Shown here piece by piece: positions 1 to 12,000 of a DNA stretch of 57,690 nucleotides (its first letter is position 1; each line of letters opens with the position of its first letter). The DNA comes from Acidimicrobiia bacterium (GTDB lineage: Bacteria > Actinomycetota > Acidimicrobiia > IMCC26256 > PALSA-610). Under the pieces are notes generated by a model. That model was not told the origin of the DNA and ran no database searches. It saw only the letters and a program-made list of their open reading frames with translations. The stretch covers positions 1 through 57,690 of the forward strand of contig DATBAK010000082.1 in the NCBI GenBank assembly GCA_036271555.1, written 5' to 3'. The position numbers and the translations under genes were made by a program.

Positions 1-11
1 TGAGACGACGA

Positions 12-27
12 GGGGTCTTTCGACCCC
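12..27. terminator. Short hairpin upstream of the giant surface gene
   Basis: GGGGTC-TTTC-GACCCC forms a perfect 6-bp stem with a TTTC loop. It lies just before the giant gene and after a TGA at bases 1-3 that may end an upstream gene. It could terminate that gene or sit in the leader of the next; there is no T-tract to decide. Confidence 0.35.
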
Positions 28-48
28 CCTCCGGAAGGCGAAGAGGGC

Positions 49-3000
49 ATGGGCACCAGCACCGATCGTTCTGCGGCGAGCAATGCGCGCCCCACGACCG
101 AGCACCAGCGGCGACCACGGAGAGCGCGCCTTCGGGCGCGCTCGACCGCGTTCCTCGCCATGCTGGTGGCATTCGCAGGACCGCTCAGCCTGCTGCGCTG
201 GGCGGAGCCGGCGTTCGCGGCGACCTGCACGTGGCAGGGCTCGACGACTCTCTGGACCACGACCAGCAACTGGAGTTGTGGGCACGCGCCGACGTCGGCC
301 GACGCCGTCGTCATCCAGGGCGTCACGTCGAACACCGCCACCTGGCCGACTCTGAGCGCGAGCACGACGATCGGCAGCCTGTCGATCTCGGGCAGGACGA
401 CGGCGAACGGTTCCAGGGGCGGCCAGCTGACGGTGGCCACAGGTCAATTGCTCACCATCACGGGCGGCCTGACGGTCGCCGGGTCGCAAGACTCGGGCTC
501 CGACAACACGTTCGTCGGGCTCACGTTGTCCGGGACCGCGAACCTCTCGGCGGCCAGCGTCACGTTGAGCACAACCGTGAGCGGTGGCGCGACCGACGCA
601 GAGATCAAAGTCGGCTCGGGAACGATCACGGACTCGGGCGCATGGACGAACAACTCGAGTGACACCGCGGCGAACAGCTTTCAAGGCGGTACCGGCACGG
701 TGAACCTGAGCGGCGCCGCGCAGACGGTGAGCGGCTCGACGACGACGACCTTCAACGACCTCACGCTCTCCGGCAGCGGAACCAAGACGTTCAGCGGCAG
801 CTTCGGTATCAACGGCGACCTGACGAACAACGCGACGCTGAACCAGACGACCGGCACCGCAACCTTCGGCGGCACCAGTGCGCAGACGATCTCGGGCGCA
901 GGCCAGACGTTCTCCGCGTTGACCCTCAACAACGCCGCGGGCGCGAGCTTCTCCGGCGCGACCGGGAACACGACGGTGTCGGGCGCGCTCACCCTCACGA
1001 GCGGCGCCCTCGCGACCGGGAGCAACAAGGTCGTCGCCGGCTCGACCAGCCGCACGGGCGGCTTCGTCAACGGCAACCTCCAGAAGAACCTCGCGACGGG
1101 CTCGTCGACGACGACCTTCGAGGTCGGCAGCGGCACGACCTACGCGCCGGCGACCGTCGTTGCCTCGGGCGTGACGACCGCGGGCGGCCTCACCGTCTCG
1201 TCCACGGGTTCGGAGCACCCGAGCATCGCGAGCTCCGGTCTCGACCCGAACAAGGACGCCAACCGCTACTGGACTCTGACGTCGAACGGCGTCGCGGGCG
1301 GTACCTACAGCCCGACCTTCACCTTCGTCTCCGGTGACCTCGACTCCGGCGTGACGACGTCGAGCTTCCGCGTCGCCAAGTTCGCGGCGAGCGCCTGGGC
1401 GCTCCAGACCGCGGGCACCGCGACCTCGACCACGACGCAGGCGACCGGCGTGAGCGGCTTCGGCGACTTCGCCGTGGGCCAGATCGCGCTCACCCCGCCG
1501 ACCGTCACCGGCATCTCGCCGACCTCGGGTCCGACGGCCGGCGGCACCTCGATCACCATCACCGGCACGAACCTCACCGGCGCGACCGCCGTGAAGTTCG
1601 GCTCGGTCAACGCGACCACGTTCAACGTCACCAACGCGACGACCGCGACCGCGACCGCACCGGCGACGATCACCCCCGGCGCGGTCGACGTGACCGTCAC
1701 CTCCGCCTCGGGTACGAGCGCCACGGGCGCGCCCGACAAGTTCACCTACAACGCGGCGACGCCGACCGTCTCCGCGGTCGCGCCGACCTCGGGTCCGACC
1801 GGCGGCGCCACGTCGGTCACGATCACCGGCACCGGTTTTGTCACCGGCTCGACCGTCGCGTTCGGCGCCAACGCCGGGACCGGCGTCGTCGTCAACTCCG
1901 CGACCTCGATCACCGCGACCGCGCCTGCGGGTGCGGCCGGCGCCGTCGACGTCAAGGTCACGAACTCGGCCGGCACGTCGTCGGCCGTCGCCGGCGACAC
2001 CTACACCTACGTCGCCGCGCCGGCGGTGGCCGCGGTCAACCCGACCGCGGGCCCGACGACCTCGGGCGCTTCGGTCGTGATCACCGGTTCCAACTTCACG
2101 AACGCGAGCTCGGTGAAGTTCGGCTCGACCAGCGCGGTCGGCTTCACCGTGAACAACGACGGCCAGATCACCGCGAGCGCGCCGAATGGCACCGCCGGCA
2201 ACACGGTCGACGTCACGGTCACGACCATCGGCGGCACGTCGGCGACCTCGGCCGCCGACCACTACACCTTCACCGCGCTCCCCGCGGTCTCGAGCGTGAG
2301 CCCGAACCAGGGTCCCGCGACCGGCGGCACGAGCGTCACCATCACCGGCACCAACCTCGCGAACGCGAGCGCGGTCACGTTCAACGGTGTGAACGCGGCG
2401 TCGTTCACCGTGAACTCCGCGACCTCGATCACGGCGACTTCGCCCGTCGGTTCGGCGGGCACGATCGACGTCCGCGTCGCGACCCCGGGCGGCAACTCGA
2501 CCGCCGTGACCGGTGACCACTTCACCTACGTCGCCGCGCCCGCGGTCTCCGCCATCGCGCCGGCGACCGGTCCGACCGGCGGCGGCACGCAGGTCGTCGT
2601 CACGGGTTCCAACTTCTCGAACGCGAGCGCGGTGCAGTTCGGTGGCGTCGCCGCGGCGACGTTCGTCGTGAACTCCGCGACCTCGATCACCGCGTACTCG
2701 CCGGCCGGTCTGGGCACGGTCGACGTCACGGTCACGACCGTCGGCGGCACGTCGACGATCTCCGGCGCCGACCAGTTCGTCTACGACGCCAACGCGTTCC
2801 CGACAGTGAGCTCGGTGTCGCCTTCGGTCGGCACGACCGCAGGCTCGACGTCGGTGACGATCACCGGCACCAACTTCACGACCGGCGCGACCGTCTCCTT
2901 CGGCGGCGTGGACGCGACGATCTTCAACGTCGTGAACGCGACGACGATCACGGCGACCGCGCCCGCGCAGGCGGCCGGTCTCGTCGACGTCACGGTCTCC

Positions 3001-6000
3001 AACTCGATCGCGACGTCGCTGCCGAACGGCAACGACCACTTCACCTACGTCGCTCCGCCGTCGGTCAGCGCCATCTCGCCCGCGGCCGGCTCGTCGGTGG
3101 GCGGCACCGTCGTCACGATCTCGGGCGCCAACTTCACGAGCGCGACCGCGGTGAAGTTCGGCTCGGCGTCGGCGTCGTTCAGTGTCACGAACGACAGCAC
3201 GATCTCCGCGACCGCGCCTGCCGGCACCGTCGACACCGCCGTCGACGTGACCGTCGTGAGCGCGGGCGGCACGTCGTCGACCTCGTCGGCGGACAAGTTC
3301 ACGTACGCCACCACGCCGTCGATCACCAACGCGAGCCCGAGCAGCGGCCCGATGGCCGGCGGCACGGCCGTGACCCTGACCGGTTCGCACTTCTCCGCGG
3401 TGACGAGCGTTCAGTTCGGCTCGACGAGCGTTCCGTTCACCGTCGTGAACCCGACGACCATCACGACGACCACGCCGTCGGGCACGGGCGTCGTCGACAT
3501 CACGGTCACGAACGTGATCACGTCGGTCTCGGGTGTGACGTTCGCCTACGTCGCGCCGCCGATCGTCACGAGCGTCAGCCCGGTCGCGGGCTCAACGGTC
3601 GGTGGGACGAGCGTGACGATCCGCGGCACCGGCTTCGTCGGCGTCAACACCGTCAGCTTCGGCACGACCGGCATCTTCTCGTACAACGTCACCAACTCGA
3701 CGACGATCACGGCGACCGCGCCGACGCACGCCGCGGGTGTGGTCGACGTCACCGTCACGACCGACGACGGCGGTCAGTCGCCGGCGTCGTCCGCCGACCT
3801 GTTCACCTACGCCGCGGCGGTGTCCGGCGTGACCTCCTCGGCGGCCAACGCCACGTACGGTGCCGGCGCGTCGATCCCGGTGCAGGTGACCTTCACCGCG
3901 CCGGTCACGGTCACGGGTACGCCGGTGCTCGCACTGAACTCGGGCGGCTCGGCCAGCTACACGAGCGGCTCGGGCACGAGCACGCTCACGTTCACGTACG
4001 TCGTCGGCGGTGGCCAGAGCTCGAACGACCTCGACGAGTCGTCGGCGAGCGCGCTGACGCTGAGCGGCGGCTCGATCCAGGCCGGCGGTATCGACGCGAT
4101 CGTCACGGTGCCCGCCCCCGGCGCGAGCGGATCGCTCGGCGCGAGCAAGAACATCGTCGTCGACTCGACGCCGCCGACCATCACCAACGTGACGTCGTCC
4201 GCGGCCAACGGCACGTGGGGCACGACGGCCGTCGTCCCGGTCACCGTCACGTTCAGCGAGAACGTGATCGTGAGCGGCGCGACACCGACCTTCGCGCTCA
4301 ACTCGGGCGCCACGGTCAACTACTCGAGCGGCTCGGGCACGAGCACGCTCACGTTCAACTACACGGTGGCGGCCGGTCAGAGCAGCGCGGACCTCGACGC
4401 CACGTCGACGTCGGCACTCACCGGCACGATCAAGGACGGCGCCGGCAACGCGAGCGCGCTCGTGCTCCCGACGCCGGGCGGCGCAGGCTCGCTCGGTGCC
4501 AACAAGGCGATCGTGATCGATACCGCCGCGCACACCTGTGCGTGGAGCGGCGCGTCGAGCACGACGTGGGGCACCGCGGCCAACTGGAACAACTGCGCCA
4601 ACGTCGCACCGCAGCCGATCGACAGTGTGGCGATCCCGTCGACGACGCGTGACCCGATCGCGGTCACGACGACGGTCGCGGGTGTCGACATCCAGAACGG
4701 TGGTCTGCTCACGTCGTCGGGCTCGACGACGCTGAACGACACCGGCGACTTCACGATCGAGTCCGGCGGCGCGTTCACGTTCTCGGCGGGCGCGATCTCG
4801 GTCGGCGGCAACCTCACCGACAACGGAACGCTGACGCCGAGCTCCGGGACGACGGTCACGATGACCGGCGACGGTTCACAGATCGGGGGCTCGGTTTCGT
4901 CGGTGCCGTTCCGCGGCCTCACGATCAACCCGGGTGCGGGCGGCGTCGTCTCCCTCGCGAAGAACATCTCGTTCGCGTCGAGCACCGGCGGCTCGTCGTT
5001 GCTCACGGTCTCGAGTGGCACGCTCGACCTGTCGACGTTCACCGCCAGCGTGACCGGGTCGAGCGGCACCCGTACCTTCACGCTGTCGAGCGGTGCGACC
5101 CTGAAGGTCGGGGGCGCGAGCAACTTCCCGAGCGGCTTCGCCACGAACACGCTCAGCAGCGGCTCGACCGTCGACTACGACGCGGCCGGCAACCAGACGG
5201 TCAGCAACTCGGCGGCCTACGGCACGCTGAAGATCAGCGGCAGCGGCACGAAGACGCTCGCGGGCACGACGTCGGTCGCCGGCAACCTCGACATCGAGGG
5301 CGGCACGCTCGACCTGTCGACCTTCACGGCGAACCGTTCGTCGAACAACAACACGCTGACGGTCGCGAGCGGCGCGGGCCTGAGGATCGGGAGCACCAAC
5401 GGCTTCCCGACGAACTACGCGACGCACTCGCTCGACCCGAGCAGCACCGTCGAGTACGCGGGCACGAACCAGACGGTCGCCGCGGAGACCTACGGCAACC
5501 TGAAGCTCAGTGGCACGAACACGAAGACCGCGGCCGCGGGCACCACGAGCGTGCAGGGTGACTTCACGCTCGCGGGTCCGACGTTCGCCCCCGCGTCGAG
5601 CACGTACGTGTTCAACGGCGCAGCCGCGCAGACGATCAACGGCGCGCCGACGTTCGCGAACCTGACGGTGAACAACGCGGCGGGCCTCACGCTCGCCTCG
5701 GGCAACGTCACGGTCTCGGGCCAGCTCGGTCTGACGGCCGGTGTCGTCGCGACGGGTGCGAACGCGGTCATCGCGAACGGCTCCGTCAGCGGCGGCGGTT
5801 CGGGCAGCTACGTGAACGGCAAGCTGACGCGTGCGATCGCGACGGGCTCGCCGAGCGTCGACTTCGCCATCGGCGACGGCGGCAGCTACACCCCGCTGAC
5901 CGCGGCGTTCGCGTCGGTCTCCGGCGCGGGCTCGCTCACCGCGAGCACGAACGGCGCGGATCACGCGGCGATCGCGTCGAGCGACCTCGACCCGGCGAAC

Positions 6001-9000
6001 GACGCCAACCGCGTCTGGACCCTCACGCCGGGCGGTGCGCTCGGCTTCTCGTCCTACAACGTGACGACGAACTACGCGGCCGGCGACCTCGACTCGGCCG
6101 CGACGCCGAACCTCTTCGTCGCCCGCAACTACAGCGGCGGTGTGTGGAACGCGCCGGCCGGTGGGTCGAACGCGGGAGCGAGCTCGGTGACCGGCAACGG
6201 CTTCACCGGCACCGGTGACTTCGTCGTCGGCGCGCTCTACGACACGGTCGGTCCGGTGACGAGCTCGGTGAGCGCGGCGCCCGCGCTGACGCGATCGGCG
6301 CCGTCGGTGACCGCTCAGGCCGACGACCTCGGCACGCACACGAGCAACGTCGTGGCGGCCGAGTTCTTCATCGACACCGTCGGTGCGAACGGCACGGGCA
6401 CGGCGATGGCCGCGACCGACGGCGCGTTCGACAGCACGTCGGAGGCGCTGAACGCGACGCTCTCCGCTTCGGACTTCTCGGCCCTCGCCGACGGTCAGCA
6501 CACGATCTACGTCCACGCCAAGGACGCCTCGAACAACTGGGGCGACCCGGCATCGACGACCTTCACCAAGGACACCACGGCCCCGTCGATCACGACGCCG
6601 GGCAACCGGACGGCCGAGGCCACCGGTCCCGACGGCGCGCTCGTGAGCTTCACGGCGCCGAGCGCGACCGACGCGATCGACGGCGTCGTCTCGGTGCTCT
6701 GCGGATCGAACAGCGGCGACGCCTTCCCGATCGCCGTGACGACCGTCCACTGCGTGTCGACCGACGCGGCCGGCAACGTGGCGAACGCGAGCTTCGACGT
6801 GACCGTGCAGGACACGACCGCTCCGGTGGTCACGGTTCCGTCGGACCTGACGCGCGAGGCGACCGGTCCCGACGGCGCGACCGCGACGTTCTCGGCGTCG
6901 GCGAGCGATCTCGTCGACGGCAACGCCGACGTCGTGACGTGCACGCCGGACAGTGATTCGGTGTTCGCGCTGGGCACGACGCAGGTCGACTGCTCGGCGA
7001 CGGACGCGGCGAACAACACGGGGAGCGCGAGCTTCAACGTGATCGTGCACGACACGACGGCCCCGGTCGTCTCGGTTCCGTCCGACCTCACGGTCGAGGC
7101 GACCGGCTCCGACGGCGCGACCGCGACGTTCTCGGCGTCGGCGAGCGATCTCGTCGACGGCGGCGTCGACGCCGTGTCGTGCGTTCCGGACAGTGATTCG
7201 GTGTTCGCGCTGGGCACGACGCAGGTCGACTGCGCGGCGACGGACGCGGCGAACAACACCGGGAGCGCGAGCTTCAACGTGCTCGTGCAGGACACGACGG
7301 CGCCGCACATCACGACGCCGGGTGACCTCACTGCCGAGGCGACGAGTGCGGACGGCGCGGCCGTTGCGTACGCGGCTCCGTCGGCGTCGGACGCGGTCGA
7401 CGGCACTGACGTGGTCACGTGCTCGAACGACAGCGGCGATGTGTTCCCGCTCGGTACCACGACGGTCGATTGCTCGACGGTCGACCACGCGGGCAACGAC
7501 ATCTCGACGAGCTTCGACGTGCTGGTGCAGGACACGACGGCGCCGCACATCACGGCGTCGGGTGACGTCACCGCCGAGGCCACGAGCGCCGACGGCGCAG
7601 TCGTGAACTACGACGCCGCGACCGCGACGGACGCGGTCGACGGCACCGACACGGTGACGTGTGTTCCGAACAGTGGTGACGGCTTCCCGCTCGGCACCAC
7701 CGAGGTCGACTGCACCACGACCGACGCCGCCGGCAACGACGCCGCGGCGAGCTTCAACGTGCTGGTGCAGGACACGACGGCGCCGGCGATCACGGTTCCG
7801 TCCGACATCGCGGTCGAGGCGAGCGACGCCAACGGTGCGGTCGTCGACTACACGGCGCCGAGCGCGACGGACGCGGTCGACGGCACGGATCTCGTCAACT
7901 GCTCGAACGACAGTGGCGAGGTGTTCCCGTTGGGCACGACCGAGGTCGACTGCACGGCGACGGACGCGGCCGGCAACATCGGCACCGCGAGCTTCAACGT
8001 GAGCGTCGGCGACACCACACCGCCGGTGCTCACCGTGCCTTCGCACCTCACGCTCGAGGCCACGGGCCCCGACGGCGCGGTCGCGACCTTCACGCCCACC
8101 GCGAGCGACACGGTCGACGGTACGGACGTGGTCACGTGCTCGCCCGTCAGCGGTTCGGTGTTCGCGCTCGGCACGACTGCGGTCGACTGCTCGGCGACGG
8201 ACGCGGCCGGCAACATCGGCACCGCGAGCTTCAACGTGAAGGTGCAGGACACGACGGCGCCGGTCATCACGGTTCCGTCGGACCAGACGGCCGAGGCCAC
8301 GGCTCCCGGCGGCGCGGTCGTGAACTTCACGGCGCCGTCGGCGACCGATGCGGTCGACGGCACCGACACCGTCATCTGTGGTTCGCAGGGCGGCGACGAG
8401 TTCCCGCTCGGCACGACCACGGTCAACTGCCTCACGATCGACGCGGCCGGTAACGGCTCGGCGGCGAGCTTCACGGTGACCGTCCAGGACACGACGGCGC
8501 CGGTCATCACGACGCCGGGCCACGTGACCGCCGAGGCGACGAGCGCCGACGGTGCGACGGTCAACTACACCGCGCCGAGCGCGGCCGACGCGGTCGACGT
8601 GACCGACGTCGTCTCGTGCTCGAACGACAGTGGCGATGTGTTCCCGCTCGGTACGACGACGGTCGATTGCTCGACGGTCGACGCCGCGGGCAACGACAGC
8701 TCGACGAGCTTCACGGTCACGGTCGTCGACACGACGGCGCCGGCGATCACGGTTCCTGACGACATCGCGGTCGAGGCTGCCGATGCTTCCGGTGCGACGG
8801 TCAACTACACGGTGCCGAGCTCGACGGACGCGGTCGACGTGACCGACGTCGTGTCGTGCTCGAACGACAGTGGTGATGTGTTCCCGTTGGGCACGACCGC
8901 GGTCGACTGCTCGGCCACGGACGCGGCCGGCAACACCGGTACCGCAAGCTTCAACGTGAGTGTCGGCGACACCACGCCGCCGGTGGTCACGGTTCCTACC

Positions 9001-12000
9001 GACCGGACCGCCGAGGCGACGAGTGCCGACGGTGCGATCGTCACGTACACCGCGCCTTCCGCGAGCGATGCGGTCGACGGCACCGACGTGGTCGCGTGCT
9101 CGAACGACAGTGGTGATGTGTTCCCGCTCGGCACGACTGCGGTCGACTGCTCGGCGACGGACGCGGCCGGCAACACCGGCACCGCGAGCTTCAACGTCAC
9201 CGTCGAGGACACGACGGCGCCGGTCATCACGACGCCGGGCGACCTCACGGCCGAGGCGACGAGTGCCGATGGCGCGGTCGTCGACTACACGGCTCCGTCG
9301 GCGACCGACGCGGTCGACGGCACCGACACGGTGCTGTGCGGCTCGAACGGCGGCGACGTCTTCCCGATCGGCACGACCGAGGTCGACTGTGTCACCTCGG
9401 ACGCCGCCGGCAACCCGACGCTCGCGCAGTTCAACGTCACGGTGCAGGACACGACGGCGCCGGTCATCACGACGCCGGGCCACGTGACCGCCGAGGCGAC
9501 GAGCGCCGACGGTGCGACGGTCAACTACACCGCGCCTTCCGCGGCCGACGCGGTCGACGTGACCGACGTCGTCTCGTGCTCGAACGACAGTGGCGATGGG
9601 TTCCCGCTCGGTACGACGACGGTGAGCTGCTCGACCGTCGACAACGCGGGCAACGACAGCTCGACGAGCTTCACGGTCACGGTCGTCGACACGACGGCGC
9701 CGGCGATCACGGTTCCGTCGCACCCGACGGCCGAGGCCACGGGTGCTTCCGGTGCGGTCGTCAACTACACCGTGCCGAGCTCGACGGACGCGGTCGACGT
9801 GACCGACGTCGTGTCGTGCTCGAACGACAGTGGTGATGTGTTCCCGATCGGTACGACCGCGGTCGACTGCTCGGCGACGGACGCGGCCGGCAACATCGGC
9901 ACCGCGAGCTTCAACGTGAGTGTCGGCGACACCACGCCGCCGGTGGTCACGGTTCCTACGGACCGGACCGCGGAGGCGACGGGTGCGAGCGGTGCGGTCG
10001 TCAACTACACCGCCCCGAGCGCGACCGACGACGTCGACGGCACCGACATCGTCACGTGCAGCAACGACAGTGGTGACGGGTTCGCCATCGGTACGACCGA
10101 GGTCGACTGCTCGGCGACGGACGCGGCCGGCAACACCGGTACCGCGAGCTTCAACGTCACCGTCGACGACACGACGGCTCCGGTCGTCTCGGTTCCGTCG
10201 GACGTGACGGTCGAGGCGACGAGTGCGAACGGTGCGACCGTGAACTACGCGGCCGCGAGCGCGACCGACATCGTCGACGGCACCGACATCGTCACGTGCA
10301 GCAACGACAGTGGTGACGGGTTCGCCGTCGGCACGACCGAGGTCGACTGCTCGGCGACGGACGCGGCCGGCAACACCGGCACGGCGAGCTTCAACGTCAC
10401 GGTCGAGGACACGACCGCGCCTGTCATCACGACGCCGGGCAACCTCACCGCCGAGGCGACGAGCGCCGACGGTGCGGTCGTCGACTACACCGCTCCGAGT
10501 GCGGCCGACGCGGTCGACGGCACCGACACGGTGTTGTGCGGCTCGAACCCGGGTGACGGGTTCCCGCTCGGCGCGACCACGGTCAACTGCATCACGATCG
10601 ACGCCGCCGGCAACGACGCCGCGGCGAGCTTCACGGTCACGGTGCACGACACGACGGCGCCGCACATCACGACGCCGGGCAACCTCACTGCCGAGGCGAC
10701 GAGCGCCGACGGTGCGGTCGTCGACTACACCGCGCCGTCGGCGACCGACGCGGTCGACGGCACCGACGCCGTCACCTGCTCGAACGACAGCGGCGACGGC
10801 TTCCCGCTCGGCACCACCACGGTGAGCTGCGCGACGGTCGACAACGCGGGTAACGACGCTTCGACGAGCTTCACCGTCACGGTCGGCGACGCGACGGCGC
10901 CGGTCGTCACGGTTCCGTCGCACCAGGCGGCCGAGGCGACGGGCGCATCGGGTTCGGTGGTGACCTTCACCGCTCCGTCGGCGAGCGACGCGGTCGACGG
11001 CACCGACGTGGTCACGTGCTCGAACAACAGTGGTGATGTGTTCCCGATCGGTACGACCGAGGTCGACTGCTCGGCGACGGACGCGGCCGGCAACACCGGT
11101 ACCGCGAGCTTCACGGTCACGGTCGGCGACGCGACGGCTCCGGTCGTCACGGTTCCGTCCGACCAGGCCGCGGAGGCGACGGGTGCGAGCGGTGCGGTCG
11201 TCAACTACACCGCCCCGACCGCGACCGACACCGTCGACGGCAGCGACGTCGTCGCCTGCTCGAAGAACAGTGGCGACGCGTTCCCGCTCGGGACGACGAC
11301 CGTCAACTGCACGACGTCGGACGCGGCCGGCAACCACGCCAACGCGAGCTTCCACGTGACCGTGCAGGACACGACGGCACCGCACATCACGGTGCCGGCG
11401 AACCAGACGGTCGAGGCGAGCGGTGGCCTGGGCTCGAGCGTCGGCTTCCCGACCCCGACCGCGACCGACCTCGTCGACGGCACCGACCCGGTGCTGTGCG
11501 GCTCGACGAGCGGCGGCGGCTTCCCGATGGGAACCACCACGGTCAACTGCAGCTCGACCGACGCGGCCGGAAACACGAGCCACGCGAGCTTCACCGTCAC
11601 CGTGCAGGACACGACGGCACCGCACATCACGGTGCCGGCGAACCAGAACGTCGCGGCGACGAGTGCCTCGGGTGCGGTGGTCAACTACACCGCTCCGTCG
11701 GCGACCGACGCGGTCGACGGCACAGACGCAGTGACCTGCGGCCACAACAGCGGCGACACCTTCCCGATCGGCACGACGACCGTCAACTGCTCCTCGACGG
11801 ACGCGCACGGCAACACGGGCACGGCGAGCTTCACGGTGACCGTGAACAACGTGGTCGTGACCACGCCGTCGCTGACGTTCACGTCGGCTCCGCAGACGGT
11901 CGGTGCGACGCTTTCGACGAAGACCATCACGGTCCAGCGCCTGTCGGGCGCGGGTGTCGCGCAGACGTCGGGCGCCCTCGTGGTGCACCTGTCGTCGTCG

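Noticed and set aside
6574-11860. Regular repeats that could be taken for a CRISPR array
   Set aside because: The period is 240 bp, there are no short identical repeats separated by unique spacers, and the whole stretch is one open frame of HYR domains.
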